Source: Flavobacteriales bacterium | GTDB lineage: Bacteria; Bacteroidota; Bacteroidia; Flavobacteriales_G; Salibacteraceae | Reading direction: 5' to 3' | NCBI GenBank assembly: GCA_003499525.1 | Contig: DNTB01000027.1 | Location: forward strand, 1 to 56,771 | Length of the DNA: 56,771 nt | In this document: one piece after another, positions 7,877 through 16,200 of the stretch | Position numbering within the stretch: position 1 is the first letter of the stretch | Layout: each line of letters begins with the position of its first letter | Translations under genes and position numbers: made by a program | The notes under the pieces: generated by a model | The model's database searches: none | Seen by the model: only the letters and a program-made list of their open reading frames with translations | Told to the model about the DNA's origin: nothing

Positions 7877-7884
7877 CAAAAATA
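7877..7884 (-). promoter_or_regulatory. secA -7 promoter element
   Basis: On the minus strand this reads TATTTTTG, a perfect TAnnTTTG, about 65 bases before the secA ATG. No TTG was found at the usual -33 distance. The same T-run directly follows a hairpin and could serve as a terminator tail. Confidence 0.5.
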
Positions 7885-7900
7885 GGGCTTTAAGCGCCCC
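7877..7900 (-). terminator. possible intrinsic terminator of the DUF2795 gene
   Basis: On the minus strand a GC-rich hairpin (GGGGC...GCCC around GCTTAAAGC, 7900 to 7885) is followed immediately by TATTTTTG. The stem is short and bulged. It lies 36 bases after the DUF2795 stop. Confidence 0.4.
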
Positions 7901-7935
7901 ATTTTTATAGAATAAATGCAATAATGTGGAGGAAG

Positions 7936-8157
7936 TTAGTATTCGTCCTCGTTGAAGAAAAAGTCTTCTTTAGTTGGATAATCTGGCCAAATATCCTCGA
8001 TGGTGTCGTACAATTCACCTTCGTCTTCAATTTCCTGAAGGTTTTCCACAACCTCAAGTGGTGCCCCAGTTCGGAGTGCAAAATCCACTAATTCGTCTTT
8101 TGAGGCGGGCCAAGGAGCATCTTCTAAATACGATGCTAATTCAAGGGTCCAGTACAT
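7936..8157 (-). CDS. DUF2795 domain protein
   Basis: A 73-residue acidic protein starting MYWTLELASYLEDAPWPASKDEL and ending with the acidic tail PTKEDFFFNEDEY. This matches the small DUF2795 proteins conserved throughout Bacteroidota, whose function is not established. The WP..K.EL..FA...GAP..V..NL pattern is the core of the domain. It is monocistronic, preceded by an excellent promoter (8193-8222) and followed by a possible terminator, so it is probably well expressed. Confidence 0.88.
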   Translation of the reverse strand: MYWTLELASYLEDAPWPASKDELVDFALRTGAPLEVVENLQEIEDEGELYDTIEDIWPDYPTKEDFFFNEDEY

Positions 8158-8192
8158 ATAATTATCGGTTAAGGTCTTCGCTTTAAGTTTCG

Positions 8193-8222
8193 CAAAAGTA
8201 GCTTTTTGGATTACATAAACAA
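8193..8222 (-). promoter_or_regulatory. promoter of the DUF2795 gene
   Basis: The minus strand shows TTG (8222-8220), a 19-bp spacer, and TACTTTTG (8200-8193). This matches the Bacteroidota sigma-ABfr consensus TTG-N19-TAnnTTTG in both boxes and in spacing. The leader would be about 30 bases. Confidence 0.75.
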
Positions 8223-8250
8223 CAACAGGTGAAAGTATCTCTGTATCCCT

Positions 8251-8796
8251 TTATTTACGCGGTATCCAGGTCACTACATCTATGTTTAATTGCATGCTCC
8301 AGAAACGTGCCAGCATGAAAAAATAGTCGCTCAACCGATTGAGAAACACAATTATGTCAGTGTAATAATCGCTGGAAGATTCAATTTCTACAACATGACG
8401 CTCTGCCCTGCGGCAAATGGTCCTACTTATATGACAATACGATACCGTTGGATGTCCTCCTGGTAAGATGAAATTGCGGAGCGAGGGTAATTCAGCATCC
8501 ATTCGATCCATTTCCGCTTCAAGCGTTTCGGTTAATCCCGATGGGAATGCAGGAATTGGCACTTCCTTATCCGGTTCCTTTGCCAGGTGCGATCCTGCTA
8601 CGAAAATGGCTTCCTGAACCTGGTATAGAATATCTCTTTCTTGTTCATTGGTAGAATGGTCTCGAAGCAATCCCACCCATGAATTGAGCTCATCAAGTGT
8701 GCCGTAAGCATCTATGCGAAAGTGTGATTTGGAGACTCTGGTTCCACCAATAAGTGAGGTTAGTCCTTTATCTCCGGTTTTAGTATAAATCTTCAT
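8251..8796 (-). CDS. ATP:cob(I)alamin adenosyltransferase (PduO type)
   Basis: A 181-residue PduO/MMAB-type adenosyltransferase that transfers the adenosyl group of ATP to cob(I)alamin, making coenzyme B12. The N-terminal ATP-binding motif TKTGDKGLTSLIGG is at residues 5-18, and the helical core includes DAYGTLDELNSWVG. The second signature is FILPGGHPTVSYCHISRTICRRAER (quoted in part: FILPGG, then RTICRRAER). It is complete. It follows pabB with a 12-base gap and is probably the third gene of the lnt-pabB operon. No cobalamin riboswitch was seen. The cofactor would serve enzymes such as methylmalonyl-CoA mutase elsewhere. Confidence 0.93.
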   Translation of the reverse strand: MKIYTKTGDKGLTSLIGGTRVSKSHFRIDAYGTLDELNSWVGLLRDHSTNEQERDILYQVQEAIFVAGSHLAKEPDKEVPIPAFPSGLTETLEAEMDRMDAELPSLRNFILPGGHPTVSYCHISRTICRRAERHVVEIESSSDYYTDIIVFLNRLSDYFFMLARFWSMQLNIDVVTWIPRK

Positions 8797-8808
8797 GTTT
8801 GGTTTAAT

Positions 8809-10149
8809 TCAGTTATTCATGATCGGTTTATTCACCGAATTGTTCAGTGTTTCCATCATTGCCCTGGCTTTTAACAGGCTCTCTTCATATTCCTGTGCAG
8901 GATCCGAATTCGAGGTTATTGCCCCTCCGGTCTGTATGGATAGCTTATTAGTGGCCGAATCATAACATATACTTCTTATGACCACATTGAAATCGAAATC
9001 GTGATGCGGATCAAAATAACCTATTGATCCTGAGAATATTCCGCGTTTTGCAACTTCCATTTCCTCGATGATTTCCAATGCTCTGACCTTTGGTGCACCG
9101 GTCATCGATCCCATGGGAAAAGCATCCTTTATGGCATCTACGGGGTGCTTTTTGTCTTCCATTTCACACTGTATTGTGGACACCATGTGATGAACATGTG
9201 CAAAGCTCCTTATCCCAAATAAATCGCATACCTCTACTGTTCCAGGTTTGGCCGATTTGGAAAGATCGTTTCTTACAAGGTCGACAATCATGACGTTTTC
9301 CTGCCGGTCTTTTTTACTCATTTTGAGTTTATTCTTTTTTATCTCGTCCAGAAAAGTGTCTTGATCTCGTGCTATTGTGCCTTTAATGGGTTCGGAAATA
9401 AGCAGTCTCCCCTTTTTCCGTAGGAAGCGCTCTGGACTTGAGCACATGAGGTAGCTATTCCTTATCCTGTAAAATGCAGAAAACGGAGCAGGGGAGCGGT
9501 TATTCAAACTGAAATAGGTCTGAAGTGGATCTAAGGAATGGATTCCTGTCCATGCATTGCAAAAATTAGCTTCATAAATATCACCTCTTTGAATGTGATT
9601 CTTAATTATTTCAACCTTTTTCAGGTATTCGCCCCGGCTGAGAAGCGGGTTTAGGGTAATGGGTTCCTGAGTATTTTGAAAGTCGGATTGGAATTCATCT
9701 ATCGAGTGTAACAAATCCTTAAGTTCGGCGGCATAACTCGTCTCACAGATGATTTTGTTGTCCTGGCAGTAAAAAACCCATTTGGGAATGAAAAAAGTGA
9801 GAGGATCGAATGAATCTAATACCTGATTTTCGCTTGAAAGTCTTTCAATTTCGTTCTTCAGATCGTAGCCAAAATGCCCAAATATCCAGTCCTGATGTTG
9901 ATCCGAGAAAGCTTTGAAGCTTTGGATACAAGATGATTGGGGTGAACATACGTCTATGGCATCAAAGGCAACAATCCAATCGTATTGAGTTTGATTTAGG
10001 TAGAGTTTAGTATTGCTGTTGAGTATTGAGCAGTATTCGAAGCTCGAAGCATAATGTACGAGTGAGTTGAACAACTCTTCTCCATTGCGGTCAATCCTGA
10101 TTTTTGCCCGACGGAATTGGTTTTCTGATGATTTTTCTGCTGATCGCAT
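8809..10149 (-). CDS. pabB: aminodeoxychorismate synthase component I
   Basis: A 446-residue chorismate-binding enzyme that makes 4-amino-4-deoxychorismate for folate synthesis, using ammonia from PabA. The motif PIKGT (residues 254-258) has the Lys typical of PabB, whereas anthranilate synthase usually has PIAGT, so this assignment is favoured over TrpE. Other motifs are ENVMIVDLVRNDLS (284-297), GSMTGAPKVRALEIIEE (347-363) and GIFSGSIGYF (370-379). The first ATG overlaps the end of lnt by 59 bases, which is unusually long; a TTG inside GEELFN would shorten the overlap. The partner amidotransferase gene is not in the window. Confidence 0.9.
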   Translation of the reverse strand: MRSAEKSSENQFRRAKIRIDRNGEELFNSLVHYASSFEYCSILNSNTKLYLNQTQYDWIVAFDAIDVCSPQSSCIQSFKAFSDQHQDWIFGHFGYDLKNEIERLSSENQVLDSFDPLTFFIPKWVFYCQDNKIICETSYAAELKDLLHSIDEFQSDFQNTQEPITLNPLLSRGEYLKKVEIIKNHIQRGDIYEANFCNAWTGIHSLDPLQTYFSLNNRSPAPFSAFYRIRNSYLMCSSPERFLRKKGRLLISEPIKGTIARDQDTFLDEIKKNKLKMSKKDRQENVMIVDLVRNDLSKSAKPGTVEVCDLFGIRSFAHVHHMVSTIQCEMEDKKHPVDAIKDAFPMGSMTGAPKVRALEIIEEMEVAKRGIFSGSIGYFDPHHDFDFNVVIRSICYDSATNKLSIQTGGAITSNSDPAQEYEESLLKARAMMETLNNSVNKPIMNN

Positions 10150-11704
10150 AGATTATTAAAAGGATTCCAACCCAAAGTGATGAACGGCCTAAATAATCGC
10201 CGAAAGTAGTGTAAAACGTCGGTTGGGGATTGTAGTTCAAAGCACCGCGTATAACATCAGATTCCCACCACGAGGTTGCTTGCGAGATTTCTCCGGTTTG
10301 ATCAATGAAGCAGGAGATACCAGTATTGGCCGATCGAGCAATGCTTTTACGGTGCTCTATGGCACGAAGCCTGGCATAGGCCAGATGCTGTTTGTACCCG
10401 GGTGTGTCGCGCCACCAGCCGTCGTTGGTAATGATAAAGATGATGCCCGCACCTTTTCGAATGTAGTCCCCGACAAATTCGCCATAGATTGACTCGTAGC
10501 ATATTACCGGAGCTATTCTTTTTTGGTCACCAAAAACGGATCGTTCTTCCTGTCTTGCCAAACTGCCAGTTGTTCCACCTAAATCAAAGGCAAATTCCTG
10601 AAACGATCTGAAAACTGCGGGAAAAGGCATCATTTCAACCCCAGGTACAAGTTTGGATTTGTGGTAGTACTTCGGATTGTTTTTACCCGATAGATATACC
10701 GCTGTGTTACAGTTGTCATACCACGTTCTGTTGTCCCGGGCTAGTCGTGCAGTTTGAGATTTGTTCTTTCCATCCGGATAGATCATGAAAGTGGATGCAC
10801 CTATGAGTAAGTCGGTTTGAGGGTGTAACATTAAAAAACGATCTATGACTTTACTTTCTTCGGTATTTCCATACTGTTCTTCATCGAAAGCGTCAGGAAT
10901 GGCAGTTTCCGGAGCAATGACGTATTGGGTTTCAGGAGTGACTTTCTGCCCGGCAAGCTCGAGTATACTCAGCACCTGATCCTTAGAAGAAATACCGCTA
11001 AATTTTCCGTTGTAGGGATCAATATTCGGTTGAACCACCACTACTTCAACAGGATCTTTGGACTCTTCGTAAGTGGATTTGATCATTAGTGAGATAAGCA
11101 CAGGAACCACAACTACGCTAACGAATAAGCTTACTTTCCTTTTACTGATCCCTTTTTCCGCTCGGTAGATGATCAGAATTTCAGTGGCTATCAGATTGGT
11201 AAGCAGTATCCAAAGGCTTCCACCCTGAACGCCAGTATACTCATACCATTGAATCCAACTTGTATAATTGGCAAAGCTGTTTCCTAAAGTCAACCAGGGC
11301 CAGGACAAATCCCAGTCCATGTGGAAATATTCCCATCCTAAGATGAAAACAATCATCGAAAAATTGGCAGTTGCATTTCCAAGCTGCTTTCTGGTAAATC
11401 GCACCATTTGAAACAATACGGCCGGAAATAAGGCATTCAATATAATAGCCATTACAGCTCCAAATGGTGAGGCAAACCATATCCACCATGTAGTGATCAA
11501 ATTGAAAATTAGGAACGAGAGATAGATGTACGGAAACAGCCTGTTTTTTCCAGGTGTTTTTTGCTGAGCCGCTTCACGTTCAAGGAGTAGAATTGGAACG
11601 AGTGATATAAAAATCAAGGGAGAAATTTCACCGATAGCTGGCCAGGAAAGCGAGAGCATAATTCCTGCCGATACACTAAGAAGCAGTTTCGTTGACGTCT
11701 TCAT
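10091..11704 (-). CDS. lnt: apolipoprotein N-acyltransferase
   Basis: A 537-residue inner-membrane enzyme that adds the third acyl chain to lipoproteins. About seven hydrophobic segments occupy residues 1-215, followed by a carbon-nitrogen hydrolase domain. The catalytic triad is visible: Glu266 in VIAPETAIPD, Lys351 in HKSKLVPGVEMMP and Cys402 in APVICYESIYGEF. The ATG at 11704 (MKTSTKLLLS) is preferred over an upstream one at 11761, because the extra 19 residues are polar and would precede the first membrane helix. It is the first gene of an operon with pabB and the cobalamin adenosyltransferase. Confidence 0.93.
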   Translation of the reverse strand: MKTSTKLLLSVSAGIMLSLSWPAIGEISPLIFISLVPILLLEREAAQQKTPGKNRLFPYIYLSFLIFNLITTWWIWFASPFGAVMAIILNALFPAVLFQMVRFTRKQLGNATANFSMIVFILGWEYFHMDWDLSWPWLTLGNSFANYTSWIQWYEYTGVQGGSLWILLTNLIATEILIIYRAEKGISKRKVSLFVSVVVVPVLISLMIKSTYEESKDPVEVVVVQPNIDPYNGKFSGISSKDQVLSILELAGQKVTPETQYVIAPETAIPDAFDEEQYGNTEESKVIDRFLMLHPQTDLLIGASTFMIYPDGKNKSQTARLARDNRTWYDNCNTAVYLSGKNNPKYYHKSKLVPGVEMMPFPAVFRSFQEFAFDLGGTTGSLARQEERSVFGDQKRIAPVICYESIYGEFVGDYIRKGAGIIFIITNDGWWRDTPGYKQHLAYARLRAIEHRKSIARSANTGISCFIDQTGEISQATSWWESDVIRGALNYNPQPTFYTTFGDYLGRSSLWVGILLIIYAISRKIIRKPIPSGKNQD

Positions 11705-11795
11705 AATTGTAAAGCCAAATGTATGCAGTGTAGGATTATTGACAACACGAGGCTTAAACAAATAAAATGAATATCAATAAATAAAACACATAAAA

Positions 11796-11811
11796 CAATA
11801 AAATATTATTG
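11796..11811 (+). promoter_or_regulatory. inverted repeat upstream of the DUF2975/HTH pair
   Basis: CAATAA (11796-11801) and TTATTG (11806-11811) form perfect arms with a 4-bp AT spacer. Related CAATAAATAA motifs occur on both sides (about 11775 and 11818). The cluster lies just before the -7 box and could be bound by the small HTH protein encoded downstream. Confidence 0.4.
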
Positions 11812-11827
11812 ATAAACAATAAATAAT

Positions 11828-11835
11828 TATCTTTG
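11828..11835 (+). promoter_or_regulatory. -7 element of the DUF2975 operon
   Basis: TATCTTTG matches TAnnTTTG perfectly, 15 bases before the ATG at 11850. The nearest TTG upstream (11809-11811) is 16 bp away, slightly short of the usual 19-21. The leader would be very short. Confidence 0.55.
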
Positions 11836-11849
11836 GCAAAAATTAAAGC

Positions 11850-12485
11850 ATGAAAGCAAAGTCCCCCTTAAGTGTTCGTCTTCTTTATTGGTTTGCCACA
11901 ATAGGTTTTTATCTTATGATATCAATTCAAATCCTGGTCATAGTTCTCTTCGTAGGCCGTGCTGCAGGTGTAGTACCCATCAATGATTTACAACTAAGAG
12001 TACAGTTACCTATGAAATTTGATGTAGAAGAGCAAGGTGCAGTTCATTATGGAGGTAATGTTCATTTAGTCTATCTTGAGGAAGCATCATCTAAGATTTA
12101 CTTTGTTGATACTCCAGATTTTGTGAGCAATTTTGGGATTGTATCCATGTTAGTAGCAATAACTCTATTTGTAGTGATGTTGCATAAATTCAGAGCGATT
12201 TTAGGCAATGTTCGAGTTAAACAAGTATTCGTTCACGCAAATATTAAGCACCTCAAAACCCTGGCATATCTGCTGGTTGCCTTTTGGTTGTTCACAGTAG
12301 GTTACATGTATTTCGCTTTTTATTGGATTCACGACAAGGTTGGTTTTGAAACGGTCCAGATGACCAATAATCTCGGACTAAACGGTTATTCATGGATGCT
12401 TTTTACGGCACTTGTAATATGGATATTGGCCCAAATATTTGGTTACGGTGTTCAATTAAAGGAAGAATCAGATCTTACTATCTAA
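11850..12485 (+). CDS. DUF2975 membrane protein
   Basis: A 211-residue protein with four predicted membrane helices: residues about 10-38, a polar extracytoplasmic section, then about 93-115, 138-160 and 180-200. The layout and the following small HTH gene match the DUF2975 family, which is typically paired with a Cro/C1 protein (the YoaS/YozG arrangement of Bacillus). The function is unknown; the pairing suggests a membrane protein that senses a signal or controls the small regulator. The stop is 3 bases before the next start, so the two are one operon. Confidence 0.82.
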   Translation: MKAKSPLSVRLLYWFATIGFYLMISIQILVIVLFVGRAAGVVPINDLQLRVQLPMKFDVEEQGAVHYGGNVHLVYLEEASSKIYFVDTPDFVSNFGIVSMLVAITLFVVMLHKFRAILGNVRVKQVFVHANIKHLKTLAYLLVAFWLFTVGYMYFAFYWIHDKVGFETVQMTNNLGLNGYSWMLFTALVIWILAQIFGYGVQLKEESDLTI

Positions 12486-12488
12486 CCA

Positions 12489-12701
12489 ATGGGAATAGTT
12501 GTAAATCTTGACGTTGTGTTGGCTAAAAGAAAGATGAGCCTCACTGAATTATCTGAGCGTGTTGGAATAACTATGTCTAATCTTTCGATTCTTAAGAAAG
12601 GCAAGGCGAAAGCAATACGATTCAGCACATTAGAATCAATTTGCACGGTGTTGGAATGTCAGCCTGGAGACATACTCGAATATCAGGACAATCAGGATTA
12701 A
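12489..12701 (+). CDS. small Cro/C1-type HTH regulator (YozG-like)
   Basis: A 70-residue protein consisting almost only of a helix-turn-helix domain: VVNLDVVLAKRKMSLTELSE, then ITMSNLSILKKGKAKAIRF and ICTVLECQPGDILEY. This is the HTH_26 type typically encoded next to DUF2975 membrane proteins. It probably regulates its own operon through the AT-rich repeats upstream of the membrane-protein gene. The 3' end overlaps the convergent PorV-like gene by 4 bases. Confidence 0.87.
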   Translation: MGIVVNLDVVLAKRKMSLTELSERVGITMSNLSILKKGKAKAIRFSTLESICTVLECQPGDILEYQDNQD

Positions 12702-13825
12702 TTAGGTTTGGTGCCGTTAAAATCCATTCTTACTGAAAAGACATTGGAATAAAGTTGACCGTCGGTTTCGCCAATGTTAGTTAATGCGTAGTCAATTGCA
12801 ACATTTCCAAGTCCAAAAAGGTTGGATAGCATGATCCCCAGGCCGAAATTCGATTGAATAAGGTAGTTGTGACCATCTTCAAAGGGCTTGGGTTCTCGTT
12901 GTACCTGACCTACACCTCCTCTAAGGAAAATGAAGTTGTTGTAAGAAACCTCCAGACCTAATCTGGGATCCACATTTATGCCCTCGCTGCTGACCAGAGT
13001 CGGTCTCATACCACCGAAGGTCATTTCGAAATTCAACTCCGGAGTAACCACGAACAAGTCTTTAATGGGTATGTCTCTTGCTGTTCCCACCACCGCAGTA
13101 GGTAAGGTTAGTTCTGTAGTATTTGTAGGAATTTCATTTCCTGTTTGCTCAAAGACTTCCTTGGTATTTTCATCAAGGGTATAGCTCCAGGCATTTACTG
13201 TGGTTGTAATATCGCGCACTACACCGGCAAATTTCCAATACTTTTTTTCATAGGAAATTGCAGCATCAAGACCAAAACCGTAGGCCTGTGCAAAATCTCC
13301 AAGTTGACGGTATACAATTTTGGCATTGCCACCAATACTCATTCCTTCAGGTCCTATTTTGCGGGCATAAGAAACCAGAAACCCGTAGTCTACAGTGCTA
13401 AAAAGCGAAATGTTAGCATAATTAAAATTTCCATTTTGATCAACCAGATTGATGGTATTCTGAATGTCATCAATACCGAACCGAATGATAGAAACACCTA
13501 TAACTCCATTATCGGTAGGAACCGCCACAGATCCGTAATCGTAATTGGCTATATTGGCGAAGTAGGAGGCATGCATGAACCCTACTTGAAATTTATTTTC
13601 AATTCGTGTAAGGTTAGCAGGATTCCAATAACCGGCATGCACATCATGTGTAGATGCTATAACGCTGTTGGCCATACCAAGAGAGCGCGCTCCAACACCA
13701 ATTTTCAGAAACTCGTTGCTGTACTTTTCTTGTGCTAATAAAGTGTTATGATAACCTGAAGTCAGCAGGAAGGTGGTGAGGAAAATTAAAACCGAATGTA
13801 TATTTGATCGACGTGTTTGGCCCAT
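12698..13825 (-). CDS. PorV/PorQ-family outer-membrane beta-barrel protein
   Basis: A 375-residue protein with an N-terminal signal peptide (hydrophobic about 12-28, cleavage near LLAQ). After it comes the PorV-type opening EFLKIGVGARSLGMANSVIA, then YWNPANL, and alternating amphipathic strands to the end. This is the FadL-like family that includes PorV (the T9SS shuttle subunit) and many paralogs, so the exact role cannot be fixed from sequence. The C-terminus is a typical final strand (SNVFSVRMDF) with a short tail. The -7 box TACATTTG lies immediately upstream. Confidence 0.8.
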   Translation of the reverse strand: MGQTRRSNIHSVLIFLTTFLLTSGYHNTLLAQEKYSNEFLKIGVGARSLGMANSVIASTHDVHAGYWNPANLTRIENKFQVGFMHASYFANIANYDYGSVAVPTDNGVIGVSIIRFGIDDIQNTINLVDQNGNFNYANISLFSTVDYGFLVSYARKIGPEGMSIGGNAKIVYRQLGDFAQAYGFGLDAAISYEKKYWKFAGVVRDITTTVNAWSYTLDENTKEVFEQTGNEIPTNTTELTLPTAVVGTARDIPIKDLFVVTPELNFEMTFGGMRPTLVSSEGINVDPRLGLEVSYNNFIFLRGGVGQVQREPKPFEDGHNYLIQSNFGLGIMLSNLFGLGNVAIDYALTNIGETDGQLYSNVFSVRMDFNGTKPN

Positions 13826-13833
13826 AAAGCCTG

Positions 13834-13841
13834 CAAATGTA
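13834..13841 (-). promoter_or_regulatory. -7 element before the PorV-like gene
   Basis: The minus strand reads TACATTTG, a match to TAnnTTTG, 8 bases before the start codon. The mRNA would be nearly leaderless. No TTG at -33 spacing. Confidence 0.35.
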
Positions 13842-13880
13842 GCCTAATAACCAAATTCGATTGAAAAAATTGCACCCCAC

Positions 13881-14894
13881 TTGAAAAAAAGTAAAAAGAC
13901 TTTCGATCCATCAACACTTTCTAACATCAGCCTTCAATGGGGAGCATTGATTCTGTCCATATTCCTCTTTATGATCAAAATTTTGGCATATTGGTTCACA
14001 CAATCCAATGCCATTTTAGCCGACGGCATGGAGGGTTTGGTGAATGTACTTGGTGCTGGTTTTGGTTTGATTGCATTGTACTATGCCAAATTGCCTTTTG
14101 ATCGGAATCATCCGTATGGTCACGGAAAAATTGAGTTTGTTTCCGCAGGTTTTGAGGGCGTTCTTGTACTGGCAGCCGGGCTCGCTATGATCAGCAAAGC
14201 GGTTTACAATATCATATACCCTATTGATGTTGAAATTGGAGCTTTGGGTATTTCGTTGGTGGCTTTTGCCGGAGCCATCAACTTTTTGTTGGGTATGGTC
14301 CTTGTGCGCAGAGGAAAAGCCAGTAACTCTGTACAACTTGTAAGCAGCGGTAAACACCTGATTGCGGACACCTATACCAGCATTGGAGTGGTCATTGGTT
14401 TGATTCTCATTTATCTTACCGGCCTTGAAGTGCTAGACAACATCATAGCCATAATATTTGGGGTTATTGTTACTGCAACTGGATGGAGGATAGTTAGAGA
14501 ATCTTTTGGAGGAATTTTGGACGAAACGGATGACAAGATCATAGAAGACGTTGTGGATATAATTAACAAGGGGCGTCAAAGAGATTGGATTGATTTGCAC
14601 AATTTGCGCATAGTTCGTTATGGTAACTCGATACATATTGATGTGCACATGACATTGCCTTTTTATTGGGAGCTCTCACAGGTACACGACCATGCTGATA
14701 AACTTGAAGAGTTGATTGATAAGAACTACATTAGCACCACCGATTTATCAGTACATGTTGAACCCTGTTCCAAAGCCTCATGCTCCATCTGCCAGATTCA
14801 CGAGTGTACACATAGAATGGAGCATTTCAAAAGAAAACTGAATTGGAGTAAATATTACCTTGTAGGAACAGAAGCTCATAAACTAAAAACATGA
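13881..14894 (+). CDS. cation diffusion facilitator transporter
   Basis: A 337-residue CDF-family divalent metal/proton antiporter (Zn, Co, Cd, Fe or Mn). About six membrane helices occupy residues 15-215. Metal-site residues are visible in ILADGMEGLVN (helix 2), HPYGHGKIEF (the usual HPYGHGK loop) and HLIADTYTSIGV (the HxxxD of helix 5). The cytoplasmic ferredoxin-like domain follows. The C-terminus adds a Cys/His-rich tail (about residues 299-313, with CSKASCSICQIHECTH) that could bind a metal. The start is TTG; no ATG fits. The stop overlaps the next ATG by 4 bases, tying it to the envelope operon below. Confidence 0.92.
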   Translation: MKKSKKTFDPSTLSNISLQWGALILSIFLFMIKILAYWFTQSNAILADGMEGLVNVLGAGFGLIALYYAKLPFDRNHPYGHGKIEFVSAGFEGVLVLAAGLAMISKAVYNIIYPIDVEIGALGISLVAFAGAINFLLGMVLVRRGKASNSVQLVSSGKHLIADTYTSIGVVIGLILIYLTGLEVLDNIIAIIFGVIVTATGWRIVRESFGGILDETDDKIIEDVVDIINKGRQRDWIDLHNLRIVRYGNSIHIDVHMTLPFYWELSQVHDHADKLEELIDKNYISTTDLSVHVEPCSKASCSICQIHECTHRMEHFKRKLNWSKYYLVGTEAHKLKT

Positions 14895-15247
14895 AAGTCT
14901 ATCATCTCTTATCCATAGTAATTATCGTGGCCTATTTTTCATCGTGCTACTATGATATTGAAGAAGAATTATATCCGGAACCGAGTTGTAATCTGGAAAA
15001 CCTCTCCTACGACGGAGAGATCAAAGTGCTCATCGATATGAGCTGTGCTACCTCTGGTTGTCATGTTGAAAACACCGGGAGAGTGCCTATGACCAACTAC
15101 GATGAAGTAAAGGCATTGGTCGATGATGGACGATTAAGAACCAGAGCAATAGAACGACAAGATATGCCCCCAACCGGACCCTTGCCAGCTTGCGAAATGA
15201 CTCAGTTAGATATGTGGATTTCGGCAGGGGCACCTGAAAGTAATTAA
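14891..15247 (+). CDS. small lipoprotein with a cytochrome-c-like CX4CH motif
   Basis: A 118-residue predicted lipoprotein: a hydrophobic signal to about residue 17, with SSC (Cys19) as lipobox. The mature part contains SCATSGCH, with Cys52, Cys57 and His58, a CX4CH instead of CX2CH heme motif. MPPTGPLP follows near residue 92, where Met could be the axial ligand as in small c-type cytochromes. TQLDMWISAGAP is typical of the end of such domains. It may be a heme protein or a heme-less relative; the spacing makes covalent heme uncertain. It starts the four-gene envelope operon and overlaps the transporter stop. Confidence 0.6.
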   Translation: MKVYHLLSIVIIVAYFSSCYYDIEEELYPEPSCNLENLSYDGEIKVLIDMSCATSGCHVENTGRVPMTNYDEVKALVDDGRLRTRAIERQDMPPTGPLPACEMTQLDMWISAGAPESN

Positions 15248-15249
15248 TT

Positions 15250-15642
15250 ATGAAAAGAATTTTGATAATCTCCAGTCTTTTGGTTTTGGTGGTAGCTGTT
15301 TATGCCTATCTGCAATACAATAAACCCCATAGAGATGTTGCTGGAGAAGAAGCATCTATGGTGGTTCAGGCTTCAGTGCTGTTTGACAATTATGTTCAGG
15401 ATGAAGCGGCAGCCAATGAGAAGTACCTTGACCAGGTAATGGTGGTAAACGGAACTGTGCGCAACAACGAGACATCAGAAAGTGGTTCGGTGGTGACTCT
15501 GGCTACCAGCGATGATTTTTTCGGTATTAAATGCGATTTTGATGAACCTGTAGATCTTAAATCAGGACAAAAAGTTTCTGTTAAAGGTCACTGTACGGGT
15601 TTTGCATTTGATGTAATATTAGTAAAATGCACCCTTCAATAA
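15250..15642 (+). CDS. OB-fold (tRNA_anti-like) membrane-anchored protein
   Basis: A 130-residue protein with an N-terminal membrane anchor (about residues 4-21). The domain after it matches the tRNA_anti-like OB fold: FDNYVQDEAAANEKYLDQVMVV, then a strand with VVTLATSDDFFGIKCDF, then LKSGQKVSVKGHCTGF. In Bacteroidota such proteins are periplasmic and of unknown function despite the name. The gene begins 2 bases after the lipoprotein stop and is 6 bases from the YceI gene, so it is clearly one operon. Confidence 0.75.
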   Translation: MKRILIISSLLVLVVAVYAYLQYNKPHRDVAGEEASMVVQASVLFDNYVQDEAAANEKYLDQVMVVNGTVRNNETSESGSVVTLATSDDFFGIKCDFDEPVDLKSGQKVSVKGHCTGFAFDVILVKCTLQ

Positions 15643-15648
15643 AACAAG

Positions 15649-16200
15649 ATGAAAAAGACTTTACTTTTTGCTATTGCAGCACTGTTATCCATTAGTGTCT
15701 TCAGTCAACGCTATTTCACCCGATCTGGTGAGATCGTTTTTTACAGCTCCACTCCGGTAGAAGATATCGAAGCCATCAACAAAACTGTAGCCAGTGTTTT
15801 TGATGCCAAATCGGGTAAAATTGAGTTCGCTGTAACGCTGAAATCCTTTGTTTTCGAGAAAGCTCTCATGCAGGAGCATTTCAATGAAAATTATGTTGAA
15901 AGCGATACTTACCCGAAGGCCACCTTGAAGGGGGACATTCAGAACATTTCCGAGTTAAACTTTGCAAAAGACGGAAATTACCCTGTAAAAATCGCTGGCA
16001 AATTGACCATGCACGGCGTTACAAAAGATGTGGCGGCTGATGGAAATTTTGCGGTTAAAGGAAATACTGTTTTAGGTACTGCGAAATTCATGATAAATCC
16101 AGAGGATTATAACATTAAAATACCGAGCGTAGTGCGTAATAAAATTGCGGAGGAGATAGAAGTAACAGTTACAATGAACTATGAATTGATGAAAAAATGA
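15649..16200 (+). CDS. YceI-family periplasmic lipid-binding protein
   Basis: A 183-residue protein with a signal peptide (about 1-19, ending VFSQ). The YceI beta-barrel follows, including IEFAVTLKSFVFEKALMQEHF, the YPKATLKGDI block, then GKLTMHGVTKDV. YceI proteins bind long isoprenoid-type lipids such as quinones in a hydrophobic tunnel. Placement beside a cytochrome-like lipoprotein suggests, by inference only, a link to envelope redox chemistry. The last codons overlap the next gene by 4 bases. Confidence 0.88.
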   Translation: MKKTLLFAIAALLSISVFSQRYFTRSGEIVFYSSTPVEDIEAINKTVASVFDAKSGKIEFAVTLKSFVFEKALMQEHFNENYVESDTYPKATLKGDIQNISELNFAKDGNYPVKIAGKLTMHGVTKDVAADGNFAVKGNTVLGTAKFMINPEDYNIKIPSVVRNKIAEEIEVTVTMNYELMKK

